A stretch of 64,000 nt of DNA from NCBI GenBank assembly GCA_025174535.1, contig JALBUN010000005.1, positions 62,001-126,000 of the forward strand, written 5' to 3'. The translations under genes and the position numbers were made by a program. This document shows positions 25,246 to 36,923 of this stretch, piece after piece; the first letter of the stretch is position 1; each line of letters begins with the position of its first letter. The notes under the pieces were generated by a model. It was not told the origin of the DNA. It did not search any database and worked only from the letters and a program-made list of their open reading frames with translations. This DNA is from Cantharellus purpuraceus (taxonomy: Eukaryota; Basidiomycota; Agaricomycetes; Cantharellales; Hydnaceae).

Positions 25246-27215
25246 TGGCTTCTATACCGTGATCACCAGCAGGTGCCAGATCTTCCTGGTAAGTCGGGAG
25301 TGCTTACGCGTGGGCTCACTGCTTCCCGGTGTCATCTGTCATGATATACTGCGGTTATGCCTCCTATTCCTCACGATAGGATTTCAAAGTGGACGTGGCA
25401 CCTTGAACTCTACCAGAGCTGGGAAGGAGTCCATTCCGTCACGGTTCCAATCAATGTTCTCTTCGAGCGGCGCTAATACTTATATATATTGAACAAAACA
25501 TCTCAAGGCGACGACAAGCGTGATTGAGGCCACAAGGTCCCATTTGTCTGATGCAATGGTGTTGAGCCACAATCCCAAGAGTGATGAGAGCCAGTGCAAT
25601 TGCAAGAACAATCAAACGTTGGGCATGGACTTGAAATGCCGGATGTTCCTTCTATATGAAGCCTCAATGGAGCGTTGAAGATGTTGATCGTCGATCCTAA
25701 CTGAAGAATTCACTCACGCTATTCGTGGCGCCCACCCTCATTCAAATTCATAACTCCATGTGGATTCTATCCTAAAAATCGTGTGACATTGGTATACAGG
25801 TTTCGCACACCACATACGAATGGTGAGTTGAGCACTTACACGCACACGCCCCCCTATCCACCCTTTCGCACCCTGATCATCCTGACAGCATGATGCAGGG
25901 AATACATGACATTCAGATCGAGTCGGTATCTTAATCTCACCGCGCAAATCATAAGAAAATGTGGGTGAATGAGGGCACAGCGATGGCAAGGTTGGACCTC
26001 CATAAGTTGCATAAATTACTCTAGATCTGTACATCAGACTTTCTCACATGGCACTTTGGATAAACGCGTCAGGGTGGTGCAGTTCGTTCAATATCTTATT
26101 CCGTGAAACTCTTACAGCAGACAGGCCAGAACGCAGGCATGCATGTCTATTGAAAGCTGATTGCAGAACGCTTGACTTGAATACTTCAGCATGAATCTCC
26201 ACAAGGAGGAGGAGAATAAGTATAAAGAGAAGAGACCGTTTTGGATTCCAGTGTGCGACGTGGATATGGCGCCCACCAATAGGAATTGGTAGTTGCTAGC
26301 TAAAGGATGCCATGGACATTAGTCGGCCTCTGTGACCTGTGCAAAGGGAATGGCGAAGCTTTGGCCGGGAAGCGCCTTAGCCCTATATCAAGCTGGACAT
26401 ACAATACAATGATTGGAAAGGCTTGAATTCCACGGCGAGACGATTGTAAGAATTGTTGCCAGAAGCCAGAAGATACTCCAAACAAGGAAGCCGAGGAATT
26501 CTATGTGTCATGTTATCGAGGGAGTGGCAAAATGCAGAGAAGTGAAATAGCGGCATGGAAACCGGTGCGAAATACCAACGTTCCTTAGCGACAATGGAGT
26601 TGTGCATGAGTGGCTTGCTTACCTATTCGCATCCTTCCATTCCTTTCTAGGAATATACAGACGGAGATGAACTCTTTTAGGGGTTGTCCCCGTCAGCCGT
26701 CTCAACTGAGGTACATTCGCTCGAACGATGCCCGTAAGTTCCGCTGGTCTCGTTTGCCTTGTCAGAAGTCTATATCTAGTATGGCGTAGATGCTGATCAT
26801 ACTGTCTGGAACCACAGCCGACAACAACAGAGTTCTTCTGGTGGGAAATTTGTGTGGGTCCGAGTGTAGGGTGCATTGGATGCACAGCTTGCGATCCCTT
26901 CTACCCCCCAATTGACATGTGCCGAAACAATATTGATGCAAATACCTGAACCATATGAGCTATGCACCAAAACGGACAACATGGGTATATCCGGAAACCA
27001 ACCGGTCGACACCAATGACCTGAGTACGGAGTCTACTTGTGCAGACCACCTGAGATAGCATCCATTTAAAGTAATGACTTATTCTCAAAGCGCTTACATG
27101 TATCTCTATTATTGCAATGGGTCACGTAGCTGGACATGAGTTGAATCTTATCCAGGAAGTGCGATATTTGGAGTGTATCACACCTAATCACCAGCTCCCT
27201 GTCAGCGTCTACAAG
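25246..27215. other. 2.0 kb without recognisable gene
   Basis: Short frames occur on both strands, up to about 100 codons at minus 25738-26034. None shows a family motif, and I could not chain them with splice sites. The missing N-terminal half of the calpain gene was looked for here and not found. Confidence 0.45.
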
Positions 27216-28703
27216 CTAGAAGGGTGGATCCAACGCATCCCTCCTTGACCGCGACTTCGGATCGAAGAATGGCTTCTCGCCAATGCTGACCACACGGTTA
27301 CCTGCCCTACGTATGCTTCCATAATCATTTCTACGACGCCTTACAGTCAGCTGATGTTTAATAATCATCGAGCCACGCACGTCGCGGTATGATATGTGCT
27401 TCGATTATCCCAAATGGCAACATCGTTAACTTCCCATCGGTAGCGTACTTGTAGGTCATGATTCTCCGAGATATGGCGGAAGAGGTACTCCAGCAATGCA
27501 TCTGACTCTTCTGGTAACAATTCCACGATGCGTTTCGTGAATCTGAAATACAATAGAAGTAAATATAGGTATTTTAAAGAAAGACAAAATACACACGTTT
27601 TGTTGACGAATAAGGATTTGAAACCGGTGACTGGGTTAGTCCGGATGACAGGACTGTTGTCGTGTTTGTTTAAGTAAGAGGCAAATGAAACAGCAATCCA
27701 GACTCACTGAATCGCAGTCAAGTCGGATCCTGTGTTCTCAGGGGATCCCCGGGGGTCGTGTATAGTCTGTCCACTTCGTTTCGCGTACTAAATGTAGAAA
27801 CGCTAAGCGATAATAAGTCTCCAAATCAACGATCAGAATCTACCTCAATGAAGAAATCGGCATTATGGATCGCCGTGAGGCCTTCTAGAAAGGACTTCAA
27901 GGTTGGCGAAAGACGATCATAAGCTTCGTAACCGCTGGGGAGGCTTTAGCATGAGTGAAGAAAGTGCACATAGAATTACTCACCTGGCCCACTGGACCAT
28001 TTCGTCATCAGAATTATCGCAGTGACAACTACACTGACAAGTGAATCGTGCTCACCATTGTGTCGCCTCCCACTAGCGAGGCAACGCGTCAGATTTAGTT
28101 GACCATTGACAAGAAAACAGACAATACCAGGCGGAAGCGTGTGCATCTTGAGAAGCTGATAGGATGGATTGTCAGTCTGGGCTAACAAAACCATCATTGA
28201 TGCCTACAGTATAATCAGCTGGAACGTGCTCAAAGGTAATATCAGAGTGCCAGCCGTTGCTTGCTCGATTGCCCGTGATGTAGTCAGCACGAGCGATACC
28301 TCTGGAACATAAAATGCCTTTAAACACGGATAGCACAGCACACAGATGCCGCAACGTACCCCTCAGATGAGATGACAGAGATCTCTGTGCTAAGCTCAGG
28401 CGTTGATTCTGAGATGGGGTGCTTATGAAGCGTGCTCGTCTTCGGCTTGCCGGACAATTCCCCAAGACGTGAGCCAAGCTCCTTCAACTGTTTGACAGAC
28501 AGCTTCTGATTCTTAAAGAAAATGACTCCACGATGGGATACCAAGGTCGCGAGATCGCAAAGCAGTATGTCAGCGTTGGGATGGACAAGAATGTCGGAGA
28601 GCTGGACATGAGGACTGGTGAAGAGTGTGCCAATTACAGGCGTTTCATCTCGCGAGTCAAATTCGGAGAGGGAACCGAGAAGAGAACGTGGAGCTGGAGC
28701 CAT
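27216..28703 (-). CDS. TauD/JLP1-type 2-oxoglutarate-dependent dioxygenase
   Basis: This belongs to the Fe(II)/2-oxoglutarate dioxygenase family whose members release sulfite from taurine and other sulfonates (family knowledge; substrate here unproven). The ATG at 28701-28703 opens M-A-P-A-P-R-S-L-L. Landmarks in order are L-S-H-R-G-V-I-F-F-K-N-Q; L-H-K-H-P-I; the iron-binding H-x-D in G-W-H-S-D-I-T-F-E (about 28235-28260); P-A-D-Y-T joined to L-L-K-M-H-T-L-P-P; G-G-D-T-M joined through an 8-nt exon (27984-27991) to G-Y-E-A-Y-D-R-L-S-P; H-P-V-I-R-T-N-P-V-T-G-F-K-S-L-F-V-N; and the distal His in I-W-D-N-R-S-T-Y-H-T-A-T (about 27385-27415). After a 41-nt intron come R-R-A-G-N-R-V-V-S-I-G-E-K-P-F-F-D-P, with the co-substrate Arg region, and the stop TAG 27216-27218. 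It is complete, with no lesion found. Confidence 0.9.
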
Positions 28704-31302
28704 GGACGTGATTGAAGCTCAGAGGGAAGATGTGAGTTGATATACGTGAGGCCTGAGAGTAAATTGATGTGTAAGGTGAAAGGTGAAAGCGCTAGGCAGC
28801 GTATTTGTCGTGGCTGAAAACCCGCGGCCGAGTAAGCCTAAAAAGCACGCCAGAAGCACGCGAATGAACGACAGCCGCGGCCACCAATTGGCTCGCAAAA
28901 CGCCGAGACCGATCCCTATGATTTGGTTCTGTTTGGGTCACGTGATCAAGGAGACAGATTTGCCACCAGTATTGCTTGCCCTGGGTGGACCTCCATAATA
29001 AATTCACCTAAGCACATTCATGTCTACTCACTATGGCGTTCGGAACCTCGAAGGGGGTCTTAGAGGGCTTTGGAGCAGTTGTCCACTCCTGAAAGCGCCA
29101 GGGCCACCCGGTTAACCCTGAACTCATGGCTGTACTTGCTGTACTCTACGATCAAAAGATACGACAAATATATGATGGCGTACCCAAGGTGGCAAGAAGG
29201 CTACCGTAGACCGCCGCATGTTGGTCATATCAGGCCAAATCGTGTTGCGTCTTTCGGGAAAAACGTTTCCGACGGTCCGTATCACCGCTAGTGAATCGTT
29301 TTCTCGTTCAATCCGGACCATTGCAGTCTCATCGTTTAGGTGAGATCGAATATGGCAGAATAATGGAAACCTATCGTTAAGTTGCCGTCGTAGGCGTCGC
29401 TTCCTATCATGACCGAAGGCAGTGAGAGTTCAGGTCAGTTGATCTTCGCCAGCTTCATAGCTAAGACGCATATCCACAAGCGAAATTTGAAGGACCTTGA
29501 ATACCTTGCAACGCGGCTAGGATCGGATACAATGACTCATCACTGTGGAATCAGATCCGCGACGAGCTAACAAAATTAGGCTTACTAGAGAAGCGTGCCT
29601 TCTCAAGATGTCAACTAAGGCCCTTTACATCGCATGAAATTTGCAACACTCTGACTGAAAGTAGGCAGGATGAAAGCATTCGAATCGCTTCCTTACAGTA
29701 AGTTAAGGTAGGGGTAGAGTCTCTTAAGTTATTCTGGTTGCAACCCATGAGGCAAGTTGATATGGAGAGTTTGGAGCAGAAACTGCCATGAAAGGTTGAT
29801 AAAACAATGCGTGGTGGGGGTCGTGAGCGCAACATTCCCGGTCACGTGATGGCTGTCGTCGTTGCTTCTCCTCAAGCGCTTGATAAAGCGCTTTATTCTT
29901 GTGACTCGAAGCAATGAGCATACGCTAGTATTAGCCTTCGCCGCAATACCGCACATTTGTAGACTGGTTGGTGATGCGGATTTCAAATGAAATACATATC
30001 TATCATGTGTAACATCGAGATACTATAAACCAGGGTAATCTCATATGCGAACGAGCGTGCGTAAGTTTCGCTTTGGCTTGCATCCCGCATCCAGGATCAC
30101 CGCGTTGGGAGGTAACTATCATTGTCCAATCGAGGACCCAATTAGGTTGAATTTACCCCTATAGCACCACCGATAACAATTCTGGACTTCAAAGAGGATT
30201 TGGTTCTGGTTTCCATAAAGCGTCGGAATGAATAATTAGCGTCACGGGCCTAGGGATTGCTCAAATGCGACAATTGCATTCTGCAGGGTTTGACATGTGT
30301 GCGACCTCCAGAGCTAGTCACAATACAGCGCATTGTGCGGCGGCGCCCATATGCTGGAGTTATGTAAATATCGTTCTTATCGTTGCTTTCGTTCCCGGCT
30401 CGCCACGCGGGGTTCTACGTGAGGGTCTCGTGTCTTGCATATATATGAGCTGGGCAATGGTGCATTTCAAATGTAAAGGTCAGCCCTGTGAGCATTTCTA
30501 TGAAAGTGAAGTCAACTTGCCAGACTTCCACTTGTGAATACATCGGGCCGGTTCCACAAAGATACACCGAATACATGTGAGAGCAAGAAGGGAACACTCA
30601 CCTTGGCAGAGATCCGACGAATATGCATCAGTGTGCTGATTGCAAGTGATATTTTGATCAAACGCCGAAGAGTTGGAAATCATACCTGGGGTGTTGGGAG
30701 GGAACTGTACCGAAGTTCAGCTCAGTCTACACGGTATGAGTGTAAAGACTGAGGGGAAAAGACGGAGGTATTACGTCTTGGTACAATACTTATTATGGGA
30801 GTATGTGGGCTCAGGTTCTATTTCCAACATGGGGCCAGTCCGCTTGATGCAATTGTTTAGGTGCATGCTTTCGCCATCGATCTAGACCCAGGTCGAGCTT
30901 CCATTATTTAACAAGATAGAGATAGACGTCGAAATATCATCGTAGTTAGGCGCTTCTGGCGCTAGTATTTCCCCTCATCCTTTTAACACAACTGAGGTGA
31001 GTTTATCTCCACTGTAACGACACATTCACATACTTTTTAGACTACGTAGGTTTATAGTCAGATCTCAATATCCATGTCCCCTGGCAAGCGGAATGATAGT
31101 CATATATCAACGCCTGTGCTTGAATGCTGTGCAAGGAACATCCTTTTGTCAAGCTAGGGGCACGCTAGAAGACGTACGTGGACTCAAAAACACCTTGGTT
31201 TGATTCTGCATGACACCAATTGTATCACAGAGAATTACATAATTGGGGCTTGCCGCTTATGTAACACAAGTAAGACGCGATTGACCTGTTAGGCCTATAG
31301 GC
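28704..31302. other. 2.6 kb without recognisable gene
   Basis: This lies between the divergent starts of the dioxygenase and the nucleoporin gene. Only short unrelated frames are present, and no repeat or RNA gene is recognised. The parts next to each gene presumably hold promoters. Confidence 0.5.
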
Positions 31303-34300
31303 ATGACAGACTCACTGTATTCATCATTTGCTCATATATTCTACTCTCTCCAAGACTCTCGTGATATTGGCATCGTTCTACACCCTACCCATGGATTCGC
31401 ACCGCGATTACGCGACGCTTGCCAGAAAGCGTCAGTTCTTGAACTTATACGCGGCGTTGTTGCATCACTGATCAATCATATGAGATAGTCTCAACGAAGC
31501 CGAGGCTCATTCTAGAGACCTTACCTTTGGGAAAGACGACATGGAAGCCTTGAGATTGGAGAGAGATACTTGGGATTTGCTTCAACACATCTACGGGTGA
31601 GTGGCGTGATAATTAGTCCTTCAAGCGGCTTCCAACTGGAATTTACAGAGCTCGCAAGACTTCCGTGTCTTCGCTACCCACCGCGCGTGCTCTCCTACAT
31701 GAAAACCCTTATGCCACACCAAGAAGTCTCGCCAACCATCTCATCCATCATTCACCCGTTCTCACGGAGCTGATCATCACCCGAGAATGGCTCCAAGATA
31801 CTGCACCGCCACCACAGATCATCGAGAGCGCAGCTGCATACTGGAACTTCACGCGTCTAAGCTTGATGCATGCTCAGAGGTCAGGCGTTGCAGGGACACA
31901 AGCCAATGTAGCCAATGTAGTTAAGGAGTTGGATCCGGATGTCATCGGTAGGGATCCTGCATGTTCTTTAGCAGCCGAGGATGCGGTGAGTGGTCATGCG
32001 GTGGTGAGTATGAAGCGTGTGGTCCTGAGTTTTGGGCATTAGGCATACGAGAAGGCCTTGGCGCACTCATTATACACTTATATCCGTGCTGGACAAAGCG
32101 AACTAGCCATGGAGCTGTGTCGCTCCTCGCACAGGCCATGGCGTGCAGCAGCGCTACAAGGCTACAAATTGTTCGACTGGACTGCTCTATGTACGTAAAC
32201 TTGTTAGTGTGATATTATCTGCTTATGACGTGGCCATTAGCGAGGAATTTCGACATGGAAGCTGAGGATGCCATGGATCAGGACCCCATTACACAGGTCT
32301 CAGGAAATAAACGACGGCGATTGTGGAAAGCTTCTTGCACCGCGGCGGCACTCAACGTGTGCATTGTTAGTGTTACCCTATCATGCTGACGCTGACATGC
32401 CCACCTTATCTAGAATAAGCTTCCGATATCAGACCGCTTGTTACATGCTGCCTTAGCGCCGTCCCCTCAGACACTGGGCGTCCTAACAAAGGAGGCGTGC
32501 AAGACATGGGAAGACCATCTTTGGGCCCGTGTTAGCGCTCTCTGCGAGGAAAAGTTGTCAGAAGGTATGCAGCTCCTGGGACCTAATTTCTGGGAATGTG
32601 GCACCAAGGCCTTCGAAGCACCGATGGTTTCCGAGGAGGACCTTGCCTCTGAGCGTGCCGCGCTTGAAGAAATGAGAAGAGTATTAGGTAAACTGAGCGA
32701 ATTGAATGTTGAGGAGGGGTGAGTGGCTTCTTCATTATCCGCGTGTGGTTTGCTAAATGCCCTGGCCAGGCCTGGAGCTAGCGATCCTTTCCATGTTACC
32801 CAATTGCGAGTTATTCTTGATCAGGCCGATTCACTTCTCCACGATTTTGGGAACTATTTAGGATCGTCTGAACTGCCCCATAGCGCATCTGAGTCTGTGC
32901 ATGTCGCTTACATTCTTATTCGTTTACTAATAAATAACTGGCAGATACGCTCGTCTAACGCGCTTCTTTGCCCACCTATGCCTCTTCTTCAATCACATCG
33001 AGGTTCCTGTTTCTCCATTGGCGTCACAAAAGATCTTGGAGGCCTACGTTAGTGTCCTTGAGGTGCATGCTTGACAACTCGCCTATTATGTGTTAGGTCA
33101 TCTTACACGCATTCTTGTGACAGAACCAAGGTCAAACCGACTTGATAGCACAGTATGCTGCAGCATTAGGCGACAATTCCGTCAGCCGTTATGCGCTTTT
33201 CCTAGCTGAGCTCCCTGTCTCTGCGTCACCTCATGAAAGACGAGATGCGTTGTTCCGCGCTCAGGAGTTTGGGCTGGACGTTACTCTGGTTGCGCTGGGT
33301 ACTGCGGAGATGTGCATGGACCGAGCGTTTAAGGTATGCAACCGTTCTGATACGCCTGAGCCAACCATAATTCCACCTTCACAGGCCCTTCCGAAACTTC
33401 TGGGGCCATACCCTCCTGTTTCTTCTCATCCCCGCAAGCTTTCAGATGCAGAGCAGGCACTCATCAATGCCACGGACTGGCTCACATTCCAAGAGTCTAC
33501 CCATCGCCCTGCCATTGTGCGAATTAACTCTGTCATACGGTACTTTCTTGGCAAGTTGTCACAATTCCTCCTAGAATATTTTCATGGCGCGAGCCTTAAT
33601 GTTTGCTTCTTGACAGGTATGGGGAATCTGCATGCGTGCAACGTACTGCGTGAACGGCGACCAGCCAGCTTGAGGGATGACCCGCCCGGCAAACCTTCTG
33701 ATCGTTATGAATACCTTCATTTTGAGAAGTTTTTTATAGCGTGGGCGGCGTTGGGTTTAGCAGACCATCGTGGTTCTCAGCTCACACGCCCCATGGCGAA
33801 TTCACATGCCCGAGAGCGGGAGATTGAATTGTATGAGGTCCGTGGGGCGTGCGTTGCGCGTTATGTTTGAGTGATTACTGAATGTATTTAGGCGTCCTTG
33901 AAAGCGGCACAGGCGAAGGTCTTGGATTTGCTCACTCACGGCTGGTTGCAATTGGACGAGCTAGTGGAGAATTCTGGTATGACTCGCCCTTGGTCGTGTG
34001 TCTATTCTGACATTTTGTCTTAGATGCGATTAGAGTGTCTGAATTAGCCCGAGTGAGGGAGATATACATCCCAGAGCTTATTATTCGCCTCCATCGATGT
34101 TTATACGAGTCACGTACCCTGGTTCCTCGGTAAGTTCAGCCTAACCATTTGCCATCCTGTTTTGACCCCTCCGGACCAGTAATACCAAGTCGGCACTGGT
34201 GCTAGCGAACATAGTCGCTGACTCAAGATACGAACTCTATGACTCATTCCAAAATCCGTACGGGAACAGGCTAGGCGAATATTTGCAGTGCGTCAAGGAG

Positions 34301-34360
34301 GCTATTCTGGGAGGCTTGGAGAGCGGGGGGTCGGATCCGTTTCGTATTGTTGCGTCTTAG
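31303..34360 (+). CDS. Nucleoporin Nup107/Nup84 (Y-complex of the nuclear pore)
   Basis: This is a scaffold subunit of the Nup84/Nup107 Y-complex, which forms the outer rings of the nuclear pore (family knowledge). I traced about fourteen exons, roughly 780 residues. The ATG at 31303 opens M-T-D-S-L-Y-S-S-F-A; donor GTCAGT near 31430 joins A-L-N-E-A-E-A-H. Conserved segments follow: H-H-S-P-V-L-T-E-L...R-E-W-L-Q-D-T-A-P; A-A-Y-W-N-F-T-R; A-Y-E-K-A-L-A-H-S-L-Y-T-Y-I-R-A-G; L-C-R-S-S-H-R-P-W-R-A-A-A-L-Q-G; R-R-R-L-W-K-A-S-C-T; A-L-A-P-S-P-Q-T; T-W-E-D-H-L-W-A-R-V; R-F-F-A-H-L-C-L-F-F; and L-I-A-Q-Y-A-A-A-L-G-D-N. The end is G-G-S-D-P-F-R-I-V-A-S and TAG 34358-34360. Most joins use canonical donors and keep frame. 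No lesion was found. It is an alpha-helical protein without TM segments. Confidence 0.92.
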
Positions 34361-35344
34361 GCTTGGGTCGCTGTGTGGGAAGTATTGTGTCTATTGTCAA
34401 AAAACATGTGTCTGCAGAAAATATGGGAACTCGGGGTATGCATGTCACATTTACTCGCCTTTGGGGGGGTTGGCGGTGTAGGGGCGTGAAAGGAGCCTGG
34501 GACCCATCGGAGTTTGTTTCCATGCAATAACTGACCGCAGTCCACTGGATTGGACTGAGACAAGGGTAGAACCCTCTTTCGTAGTAGTACTTCGTCCGAT
34601 GTATGTAGAGTTCTAGTTCTAGGGACTGAACACGTACTCGTTCGGGCTGGTCTATTGCCTGAACGTCTGAGTATATTCAACCCCGCGTCTAATTCCTTAC
34701 AGGGCGGGTGCCTGTTGGGTGTTCAGGTTTGCAGGGATGTCCAGTCCGAGCAATTTTAATGGTGCTGCTGCGACCTCGTAATAGGATTGTTACCTGAAAG
34801 ATAGGACAATATGTTCTTTGTGCAGTTATCGCGACGCTGGATCCAGCGGGGAGACACTCCCAATCGCATGAATGATTTGGGGCCAGTTAGCATGGGGGTG
34901 CATTATGTTGGCTTTGTAAGTAGGCTAGGGTGTGGACATCGCGCAGTGTACGTTCCTCAATCATGACAGGGAAGCTCTATATACGTCTGCCCAGCTCCGA
35001 GTACGTCGATTGTAGTCTCGAAACGTTTCGATGGAAGTTTCATCACGTGAGCATTGTCATTGTAATTAGGAAGTGCGCAGGCATTGGAAAACGTTTTTGG
35101 AACTGTCGACAGTCTTTCCTGAGAGAACGGCAAATGTTCTCCTCATCGCCACAGTAGGGCGAAGTCATGAGGGAATATTTGTTGTTGGAAACACGGGAGC
35201 GCGTTTATGGATACATGATGGTCCACAAACACCCATGTTGTTGGTGCTGCGTCGCTACTGAGTGGGATTAGACGCGGGATATATAAAGGAAAATTTTTCT
35301 TTTGAAGTAACCTCAGTCTTTCGCTTTTTACAAGACTGAGGTTT
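34361..35344. other. 1 kb between nucleoporin gene and retrotransposon array
   Basis: No gene is recognised. A frame at plus 35073-35261 is open for 62 codons without a known motif. The last part holds a short inverted repeat (35311-35320 against 35332-35341), just before element homology begins. No LTR is visible, so the array's left end is truncated. Confidence 0.5.
35311..35341. repeat. Short inverted repeat at the array's left edge
   Basis: CCTCAGTCTT (35311-35320) and its complement AAGACTGAGG (35332-35341) are separated by 11 nt and could form a hairpin. The junction with element homology follows within a few dozen bases. Confidence 0.6.
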
Positions 35345-36772
35345 GTACCCCACCTGTTTTTCTCGCACAGAACGGAGAAGGAAAGAGGAGGAAGCAAAGG
35401 CCAAGAGAGCCTGCAGGGTCAAGGAACTTGTGGCCGCGATGGAGGCTGTGAGACTGAAGGAAGTGGAGGAGCAGGCACACGAGCTAGAAGCCGCCATGGA
35501 GGTAGAGGAGGAGGTGACTGGGGCAGGGGCGACCAGTCCAGGAAGCCCGAGTGTGCCTATATGGACAGGGACCCCTGAAGTCGCCATCATCTCTGGACGG
35601 AGACAACTCGTCTGAAAACTGTCAGTGCGGAGGACTCACCGTTACATCCGTGGGCATGGCCGTTGTTTGGGTTGGGTGCAGCTGAGGAAGATGAAGCGGC
35701 GGAGGCAGAGAGGGTGGAGGTGGAGGCAGATCCTGATGCCAATATGGAGCTCGACGCAAATGTGGAACCCAAGGTGGGTGTGGATGTTGGGACAGATGCG
35801 GAGCTGGATCCAACTTCAAATTGTTATGAGGAGATGGCTTGGGTAGCCGCAGTCGAGGCTCGCAAAAGGGCAGAGCTCTATGCCGCTACCACTAAGAAGA
35901 ATCTCGACATCATGGTCTTTTCATTGAAGGTGTACCCGAGTGCTGATATGGAGAAGCGGGAGGCAGATCAGAGGGTCATATGGTGTAAGGCAGAGAGTTG
36001 CGTTTTGGCAACCCGTAAGAAGGAACTGCATGTCGTGAGGTCGGCAATCCAGCTTTGCAAGCGTGAGATGGAGAAGGCGGCAGCAGAACAGCAGGACAAG
36101 GAGGAGGAGAGGGAACACTTGGAGGCCGCATCGAGAAGGGGCGGACCACCCAAGGCTCTGGCTCCAACGGAGCCATTTGGTGGGCCCGGCGTAACATGCG
36201 ACTTGTGTCGTGATGTGGGCGTGGAGTGCATGTGGCGTACTGGCCCAACTCGCTGCCTTCAGTCCTGCGATCGTTGTCAGGGTCGGAAAGGAGGGTGTAG
36301 GATCAATGGAAAGTTCGATCCCCGGAGTTGGAGCGTCAAGCCCCGACTAGTGGTACAAGGAGGGGCAGAGAAAGAATTGGAAGGTCATCCGACCAAAAAA
36401 TGGCGGATGGAGACAGGTGCTGTGGCAGCCGGGGGTAGTGGTGTCGGATCGACCAGTGCAGGTATGGGGCACGTCTCTGCACCCAATAGTACCATGGGCC
36501 AGCTTATCCAGCTGGTTAACCTGCAGTTGGAGCACCTCCGGTGGATGGAGGGGTTGCTAGTGGACTTGGTGAAGACGATGAAATGGAAGGAGGTTCTGGA
36601 GGGTCAGTGGACAGCCAAGTTACGTCGGTTGCGGAAGTTCATGGCCCCTTTGGACGAGGATTTGGACATGGGGGATGAGAAAGATTGGGTGTCGGATGTA
36701 GAGAGTGATGATGAGTCGGAGACGGAGCTTGAGGTAGATAAGGGGAAGGGAAAAAGGAAATGCAATGTATAA
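35345..36772 (+). pseudogene. Antisense accessory ORF, copy 1 (coiled-coil/acidic/Cys-cluster protein)
   Basis: This plus-strand ORF is convergent with pol 1, with 151 bp between the stops. It is 5'-truncated relative to copy 2: most of the charged coiled coil is missing. The first frame (to 35615) has M-E-A-V-R-L-K-E-V-E-E-Q-A-H-E-L-E and ends early. After a frameshift, a second open frame (35663-36772) continues with an acidic segment (A-N-V-E-P-K-V-G-V-D-V-G-T-D), Y-E-E-M-A-W-V-A-A-V-E-A-R-K-R-A-E-L, and the Cys cluster C-D-L-C-R-D-V-G-V-E-C...C-x2-C-x2-C at about 36200-36300. The tail is acidic (D-M-G-D-E-K-D-W-V-S-D-V-E-S-D) with a basic K-G-K-G-K-R-K end. The Cys arrangement recalls Zn cluster domains of fungal regulators but is not a standard Zn2Cys6. 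Its role is unknown; DNA or Gag binding is only a guess. Confidence 0.75.
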
Positions 36773-36923
36773 AATAAAAATGAAAATGAATATAAATTTC
36801 AGAGCGGAGAAAAATGAGTTGGAGTGATTCCTTCAGAGTTTTTTTGGGCAGGCTTGTAATTTCCCTTGTGACTTGTAATAAAATGATGATGCGAAATAAT
36901 AGAATTAGCATTAGCAATCAAAC

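Noticed and set aside
25738..26034. 98-codon minus-strand frame considered as the missing N-terminus of the calpain-like gene
   Set aside because: It has no G-D-C-W or neighbouring calpain motif and no splice link to the exons below 25245.
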